A stretch of DNA of 64,000 bases from Meghimatium bilineatum. Lineage: Eukaryota; Mollusca; Gastropoda; Stylommatophora; Philomycidae. Where the stretch lies: positions 22,177,477 through 22,241,476 of the forward strand of contig CM067317.1 of assembly GCA_034231615.1 (NCBI GenBank), in the 5' to 3' direction. A program made the position numbers and the translations under genes. The notes under the pieces were generated by a model that was not told the DNA's origin, searched no databases, and worked only from the letters and a program-made list of their open reading frames with translations. Numbering within the stretch: position 1 is the stretch's first letter; each line of letters starts with the position of its first letter. Shown piece after piece: positions 13,101 through 22,100 of the stretch.

Positions 13101-16100
13101 AGTTCAGATATTGCAGTTGAGCTGTCAACCATAACACACAAAAATTCAGTTTTATAGAGTAAAAGTAAACAAGTAATGTTTTCCCTATTCTACAGCAGTG
13201 AGGTCTATTGTGGAATATGGTGTTAGGCCCATATTTTTCACTGACCAATGACATACCTGGAGATGAAGTGGTCAGTATCAAGCCCACTGCCATTATTTTC
13301 TCAGAAGATCTGGTTCCTAGTTGTGAACATGAACAGTGCTATTTTTACTCATATTATGTTGTGAATTTGTACCTGATAATGGCCTTTTAGTAGAAATATA
13401 AATTATCATGTGCTATCATTTGTATTTCCAATGACTAGCAAAACTTCATCACATAGTTTCATCTGTTAATGAAATTTACAAAATTATTGTAAAAATGTTT
13501 CTGTTTGTTGAGAGACAAACATACATGTGCAAACCTTTATCCTCTGAAGAACTGATGGACTGAAGATGTACATTCCAGCATTAATTTTATTTGACACATA
13601 CTCTGGTGGCTTTTCCACAAACTTTTGTATCTGGCCATTCTCTGCGTCATAAATAACGACACCATATTTAGATGGCTCATCAACTTTTGTTACCTGAGGA
13701 AATGTTATTCAATGTTATTTTTTTAGAAATAAGGACAACAACAAAAATAAATTTAAAAAGTAAAATCACCAGAAAATATATATGAGAAATTTTGTATAAG
13801 ATAATCTACAAAATCCTGCGGTAGCAAGAAAGACTGGTTTAAAAAAATGGTAAATAGGAGATCGAAAGATATAGGAAAATGACTAAGAATAACGTGGCAT
13901 GACCTATGAGTATCTAATATCTAATGTGCTAAGGAATCTCCAATAATGGGGAGAGAGATACAGTGAAACAAGTTGAAATTGATAACAAAAGAGATAAGTA
14001 ATAACAGATTGCTAGTGCTAAGTATCGTTTAATATGAATGTGAAAGGTGGACATTTAATGCAGATACAAAAAGAAGGATTCAGGATTTAGAAAACAAGTG
14101 CTACAGATGTTTGTTAAGAATCAGGTATATAGAACACGAGACAAATATATTTGTCTGGCAGTAAATAACAAAAATGCAGGATATCAAGAAAACTTTAGTG
14201 TGAAACAGTTTAAACCTGTTTGGTTTGGACATGTAATGCGATGCAACTTGCTTTCTAAAATTATTTTGCAAGGAACAGTCACGGGTGGAAGGAGGAGAAA
14301 AGGGAAAGAAAATCCTAGATTGATAACATTAAGGAATGGTCTGGGCATGAATTTTCTACACTTCTCTGAATGGCTGAGGATAGAGTTGTTTGAAGAGTTA
14401 TTTTGTACTGATGTATCCAGTGTGGCACCCCTACCAGCCTAATGGGTTACAGGTCTTATTATTATTATTATATCATTGAGAGCAAACAGCTACCTGGTTG
14501 GCCCAGTCTCAGGAAATGAATACACAAACAGTTTTGGGAAATTACAGGTGAAACTTAGAACATGGTAGTGAAGATTTGCTAATCACTAGAAACACACACA
14601 CATCAACGTTTCAATGTGACATAGGTGGACATGTTGGGTCTAGGTCAGACATAGTAAAATAATAGTAAACTTCTAGTATATGGTCTCCCCTGCACAAATA
14701 CGTCCACAGTGATGATTTCTTAAGGTATCCCTTGTCCCACAAAGTTGCTATGAAGGCGACAGAGTGCCTGGAAGTATAATAAGGCCTCTCCTTCTTTCTC
14801 CTCTGTTCTCATCTACTATGCTTTTTTTGGGGTCTAATTTCAATTACTACACCATGAATCACAAATAGTGATAGAAAATATCTTTACCTTCAGTGGATAC
14901 AGATCTTGCCTAATGTTCCAGCTGCAGAAAGTGTCATGCAAACTGACATTGCACTCACAGTTAAAACATATTTAACTACTGAGATATTGGAGATGTAGTC
15001 AAATCAACTTGGGAAAAATCTAGAATTTCAGTGCTGGGGAGAAAAATCAAGGTACACAATGCAGGACACAGCCACAGCAATACTCATTCACAACATGGGT
15101 GTCCAGGCCAGTCTTTTTGAGAACTTGTGATCAGTGGGGAATCCATTCATGTGAAAACTTCCCCCCCCCCCCCCCAAAAGGGATTAATGGAGAATTCATG
15201 AAAGAAATTTACTGAACATGCATCAGTATTACACAGAGGAAGATATATGCATGGCATTCTTTTGGAAGATGTTTGTAGCAAACAACCTTTTTTATAATGT
15301 TACCACTTTGCAGTAATATTTAGTATTCACATTTAACAGGAATAAATGTTTCTGGCAAACTTACAACTATGGTTCCTTCCTTTCCATGATTTTTATGAAA
15401 CAGGACCATGTTCTTGAATGGAAAATCACAAATAATGTCACTATTTAAGACGAAAAATGGATCATCATCCTGACAAAGAATGTCCCTGGCAAATGCCAAA
15501 GGCCCAGCTGCAATAATAAAACATTGAACACCATAAACACATATTTAATTATTATTATTTTTTTGCACTGTGACAAAGTAGAAAAGAGAAGCAAAAAAGC
15601 ACATTTTAGGTGTAATAGACCAACATTCTCCACATGTTTCATATGGTTCTCCAGGTTGCCACAATGTTTTGCAGGTATGCCACACAAAAAAGGAAATCGG
15701 AGGGGGGGGGGGGAATCTAACCCATTTAAAGAGGGCTATAGAAAGTAATTTTTTAAACAAAATTTAATAACATGTATAATAACCTCTCAGTAAAAAGTTG
15801 ACTGTCTTTTCATATAGGTCCTTCGGGAGTGGGGATCACGAAGGAAATTATTCCAAATGGGTGAAAAAAAGGCTGAGTACCACTGGATTAGACAAATGAG
15901 TAAACATATACTCTTTTATTATTTAAAATAACTCATCACAGATTTCTTCCTTGATTAAAGATATTTCTAGGCTCGGAAATGTATATGTTTAGCTTGCTAA
16001 AAATACTATCATAATATAAATAGGAAGCTGACTCCAATTGCCAGGCAAAGAGGTGTCAACTGAACTGATCTTGTTGAAATTGTGGGTTCAAAACAAGGAG

Positions 16101-19100
16101 AAGTGCGTACATTCCAACTTTTTAATATTATGCGCAGTTTAATATAGCTTTGTGACGTCACTGAAATCAGATTAAAAAGTCGATAGGACTGCACGCTACC
16201 CATACTCTCAGGGTCATCCAAGGGGGATGAGGGAGGGAGGCTCTCAGTGCACATCATACAGATCGACTGTAAATGCGTCTTTATCTATATTTCATTTTGT
16301 TAAATAATGTAGGAATTTATTTTGTTAAAATGTAGACACTCTCCTTGTATTGCACCAAATCATGTCTACTGTCTTCTGATTTAAAAAAATATAGTCAGAT
16401 CATTTGTGCAGTAAGCCCTACTGCTATCAATAGTATTTCATATTTCCATGAAACAGTTTAGTGCCCATTTTCAGATGACTTTACAGGGAAACTGACCATA
16501 CATGAATAAGAACACCAGTACACTTGAGCCATGAATGGGAAAACAACTTCCTTTTCTATTGAAGTTGACTGAAGCTAGAAACAAAAATACAAAAACAAAA
16601 ATAAGGTAACTTGAATACTTCTGAGTTTGTTTTCAAACGAATGGCCCAGAAAACAGAATATGTTGTCGTGGTTTACAGCACAGTAGTGATATCTTCTCCT
16701 TTGTGTCTGACCCATCCAATTTCTGCATGGTTTTTGGGTAAATTTGACTAATAGGATAGAACAACCAGCCCCCAAATCTTCCTTAGTCAATGCATGCATT
16801 ACTAGATTAACTATTTTGTCCTCCATGTCTCATTGTTTGCTTGTTTTGATCTCCAGGAATTATGAGCAATAGAGCTCATATATCCTTTATTGCAATGGGA
16901 AGGTTTTTCAAGAGCTTTATTTCATACCCAGAACACTCCAACTTTCATTGCCTTGAGAAGAAGCTTCCTACTCAGAAGGGGGAAACATAATTGTATAGAT
17001 GAAGTGCTGTAGGGCTTCCATAAGAGTAAAGTCTATGTAGATATGTTGTCTACTAGAGTTATGTTGTTGCATAGTTGTTGATCTGAAGGAGCTCTGGTGA
17101 GAACTTCAGAGATTCCGCATGAGACCTCCATTTGTTACAGACAACAAATAAACCTGAGTTGCAAATAATTTGCAGATTATATTGACTGACAGTGATCACT
17201 TCAGAAAGCAGTTAAAAATAATGGTTAAAATAAATAAGACAAACCTGATGGACTACTGAGTACGAGAAGTGTACAGAGAAAGAGAAGTGAGACATGGTCA
17301 CCTACTCCTATAAAATAATTATATCAAGTGACATATTCTTTTCAGAATGCTGTCTTCGTCGTGGATACTCTGAATACCTATTTGTTCTGGACAAGCAGGC
17401 CTGCATTGGTCAAAGACATGTGCATACATGCTTCGATGTTGCTGGTCCATTGTCTTCCTCTTCTTCTCTTACCTGGCACTCTACCCTCTAGTATCAGTCT
17501 TTCGATACCATCTTGTCTCTTTAAGTGTCCAAAATACTGTAGCTTCCTTCTTATGATAGTATTTAGAAGCCACCCTTTGTTTAGTTTCAGTAATTTCAAA
17601 ACTTCAGTGTTTTTCTTTTTCTCTGTCCATGATATTCATAGCATATTTCTGTAGCACTTCATTTTAAATGAATTTATTCTTTTGGATATTGTCTTGTCCA
17701 AATGTTGCCACTGGGAAAACACATGATCTTGAAAGGGTTAATTTAGTGTTGTTATTACTACTTTGCCATAGCTTTCTCATTTGTGTTAATTTGAGTGTTG
17801 CAATTGCGAATCTTCTAATCTTGACTGAACAATCTCTGGAACTTTTTATATTTACTCCCAGATATTCGAATTTGTTTACACATTCTAGTTCTATATTGTC
17901 TATGTTGATTATTGGTTTGATCTTTGTTTTGTTGTTGTCCCAATTTTTGTATAAAATAATTACTAATATTTAATTGCCAATTATAATAACATAATATGAG
18001 AAAAAAATACAAATTAAAACTATAATAATTAGAACACATAAGAACAATATAAGACTTGCAAAAATCTATTATTAAAATTACAATTGTGTGTCAAAAATTC
18101 AATAAATATTTAACTATCAACAATTACACAATTACCTGTTCCAAGAGGTTCATTTTCTAGAGATATTGAGATTTTAACACCAAGCTACAGACAAACAAAG
18201 AAATTAAGTTACTCTGTGAGTACTAATAACATGAAATTAAGTTAATATGTTTAAAACAAATATATGGACAACAATAGCATACAATTAAGTTAAAATTTTG
18301 TATTATTTAGCACAGCTTTCCATTGTAAAAAGGCATGACACCTTGTTTATATATCTTACTTGAAGGTAAAGTTGTGATGATGTAAGCAAGAGGAAGACCG
18401 AGATACAAGTGTAAAGAAAACATAATGATATGGATAAAATAGAGCCTGTCAGAGTGCACCACCAAGGCAAGAGAGATCAATTGCAGTCAACCATCGTTGC
18501 ACAGACAGCATTTGATGATGATTTTTATATAAAGAATTTTAAAATAACATTTTAAAATAGTTGAAAAGTTAAACAAGTTACTGGAAAAGTCTTTCAGACA
18601 ATATGGTGTGTCATAAACATGAATGGATTAACAACAAAATAATATTTTTTTCACTTTCCAAGAGGCAGAAGTTTGTTTACCATGGCAACCACTGATATTG
18701 TCATGAAAAGATCATTTACAGTCTAAAAAAGTGCTAAATATGCTATAATTTTGTTAAACAGTCTTCTAGTGATAAAATATTGAAAACAATGTGGTAATCA
18801 ATTTTGATAACTAATATTGATAAGTGATATGCCTTATCTCATTATGCCAACTTGAGGACGATGAGAAAACTTCAAATAAGCAAGAATATTGGTTCATATT
18901 AATATGATACACACTATCCATCAAATGTAGCCTAGTAAAGTAACAGATTTAGTGTAAATAAGATTCATGTTGAACAATTTTAATTACAGTATGTATTTTT
19001 TTAAACCAGAAATTCAAGATAAAGGCATTCCACGCTTTTAATGGATGCTATCCTGTCATATCTTTTGCATAGATTGTTTTATATTTATATAAAATATAAA

Positions 19101-22100
19101 CAACTGTCAAAGTATAATATTCTAGTGACTGATCAGAATAGTAATTTGATTTGTCTTCACAATGATGCTTCATTTGTTCGGAATCCATTATAAATTAGGA
19201 AAACCACAGCTCAGTTTCGACATCGACCATAAGGGGAGTGCACGTTATCATCATTAGGTGCTGTGCCGACTTGCGTAGATCATGGAAATCCAAAATTCTC
19301 TATTTCCAGTATTTTTAATCAGGATCATTGTTGATTCTTTGCCATGCCATGATGTCAGACTATCTAATATGTCTCTTCACTTCTAACTTCTATCTTGCCT
19401 GTTGTAACTATGATCTTTAAATCTCATTGTCTCATGAAGTGTCTGAAAAAAAAAGATTGTCTCTTTCTGATATTATTAAGTAAACTCTGTCTTGTATTTG
19501 GCTCTTTCAGCATCTCTTCATTAGTCTCTCTAGCTGTCCATGATACTCTTAGCATTCTTCTATAGAACTGCATCTCTGTTGCCTTTAATTTTCTACTGTC
19601 CAGTTTATTTGTTGTCCAAGACTAACATTCACATGTTCATCATCATCATCATCATCAGGTGCCATGCCAGGTGGCGTAGGCAGTCATGGCTCTCCACAGC
19701 TCTCTGTCCACAGTATTATGTATCAAAGTCGTTGTTGTTTCTTTGCCGTGCCAGGTTGTCAAACTGTCTAATATTTTCTCACGTTGTCGCCCTCTGTCTC
19801 TGGTGCCTTCAATCTTGCCTGTTGTGATTATGTTCTCTAAACCTGCCTGTCTCATGAAGTGGCCAAAAAAAGAAGATTGCCTTTTTCTTATATTGTTGAT
19901 TAAGGTCCGTTTCGCATTTAACTCTTTTAACACCTCTACATTAGTTTTTCTGGCAGTCCATGGTATTCTCAGCATTCTTCTGTAGAACCATATCTCTGTT
20001 GCCTCCAATCTCCCACTTTCCAGTTTGTTTATTGTCCAAGACTCGCACCCATATGTTAGTATAGGGGTTATATAGCACTGCAGAACTCTCTTTCTCACCT
20101 CTAATGACAAGGTCATATTACAAAGTATATTTTTCATTTTTCTGAATGTTGTTTTTGCCTGTCCTATTCTGCATCTTATTTCTGTTGAACTTCTTCCATC
20201 TTCACATGTTAGAATCAGTTTTATGGAGCACTTGTAACTGAAATTAATTGTCACAGCCTGTATTTCAATTCAGTAGCCAATGTGTTCATGTGGCAAGCAT
20301 GCACTTATATCAAAATCAACATGGATAAATTTCATGCAACATATTAAGGAAAAGTAAAACTGGAAGAAACAGGAAGCAACAGGAAGTGATACATACTAAG
20401 GTGATGTAATAATATTACTATTTGCAGTAAGCATCAAGTCTGTCGTCTTCACTTTTCCAGAAGATCTGATACCCATTTTCCTTAAGTTGGGTTGACCTAG
20501 GAACAATTTGTGATTTTTCAAAAATATTTCCAGTTGAACCAGAAATTGAACCTTTGATCACCCTAACAGGAAGTCAGTTACATTAGAAAAGCTGCAATAT
20601 AAATGGAAACAGAATCGGACCCATAATCCTCAACTCTAACTTGATTTAAAGATGCACAAGATATAAATAATGTACACTCACCTGCTGTTGCAGACTTTCC
20701 ATCTCTTTCTCCATTTGTTCAGCTCGGTAGCTGACAGCAAGCACTATATGTGTTACACCAGCCTTCACACAATACAACAAGGAATTATATTTAAAACATC
20801 CAAATATAAATAAGACTGCAAAGTGCAAAATAGAATGACCATTATTGCCCACCCTTGTTTCTATTTTTATGCCTGCACATGCAAATGTTAGGGCATATCA
20901 GAGAGCAGACAGACGTGCCACAGTGACAAACTAGTTCAATAAACTGTAATGCAAAATAAGATAAAAAGGTTACTAGAAAAACTTAACTATAGATTAAAAA
21001 TATATAAAAAACATACAATAAAACAAAGAAAAAGGACAATTTTCCAGGTCCAAATGGGGCCTTTTTCAAGAAACTAATAACATTCAAAATAAACAAAACC
21101 ACACAAATATTAATAACAAAACCAGTTATTAATATTCATTATTTCACGCTTTAAAAAATTTCTTATAAAATTCTTATATTGTTCATATTGTCTTATATCG
21201 GTTATTAATATTTGTGTCGTTTTGTTTATTTTGAATGTTATTAGTTTCTTGGAAAAAACGTCCCGTTTGGATTGATACATGGAAAATTGTCCATAACATA
21301 TTTTTTAATCAATAGTTAAGTTTTTCTAGTAACCTTTTTATCTTATTTTGCATTACCATTTATTTGTTTGGTTACTGCGGCACCCTCCATTTTGTCGGAC
21401 ACCCTCCGATATTTTGGTTATTTATATCAATAAACTGTGCTGATATTTTGAATGCAATCAAGTAGTTAGACCAGTTAGAAGATGTAGTATGTGTTTCTTC
21501 TTCCATATCTATAGCCAGAATGCAGGATATAAGAGTGATTGGTGGAGTTGCAAGAAATGAGCTGCATATTGGAATTAAAAGAAAGGTTGCAAAATTGAAA
21601 CGGCGTAGAGAATTGACTCCATTGTGCTTGGGTTATATATATGTATATAATATCTATTCCGTCCTTTTCAACAAACCTCACTGCTTGCTTACCAAGAGTA
21701 TCATTTATAGCATGTAACTCCACAGCTTAAGTGATACTCTCCAGTAATATTTTTTTTAAATCCACTTTGTAAACAAGACATTACAAGCAGAATTTGAACC
21801 CATAATTGAGCAAACAAGTGAACAGCCTAACCACTATACCAGGAAAAGGAAAGTTATCAACCAACACAGAACTAAAACAGTCATTCATCACATGCTGAAG
21901 GACATATTGAATAGGATATTGGAGCATCTATAGATGTGCCCAGAGTGCCATGATCATGATCTGATGACTAACTAAAATGACTAATTAACTGCCTACCTAT
22001 AAAAATGTTCATCATCATGTGCATTTCTGGCTGGTTGATACTATTATGGACCTCATTAACTTCTTTTCCTAGTGCTGTCAATCAATTCTTTTTCTAACTC

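Noticed and set aside
15820-15890. hAT terminus (CCAGTGGTACTCAGCC in reverse)
   Set aside because: The end looks right but no opposite terminus or 8-bp duplication was found, so no element is called.
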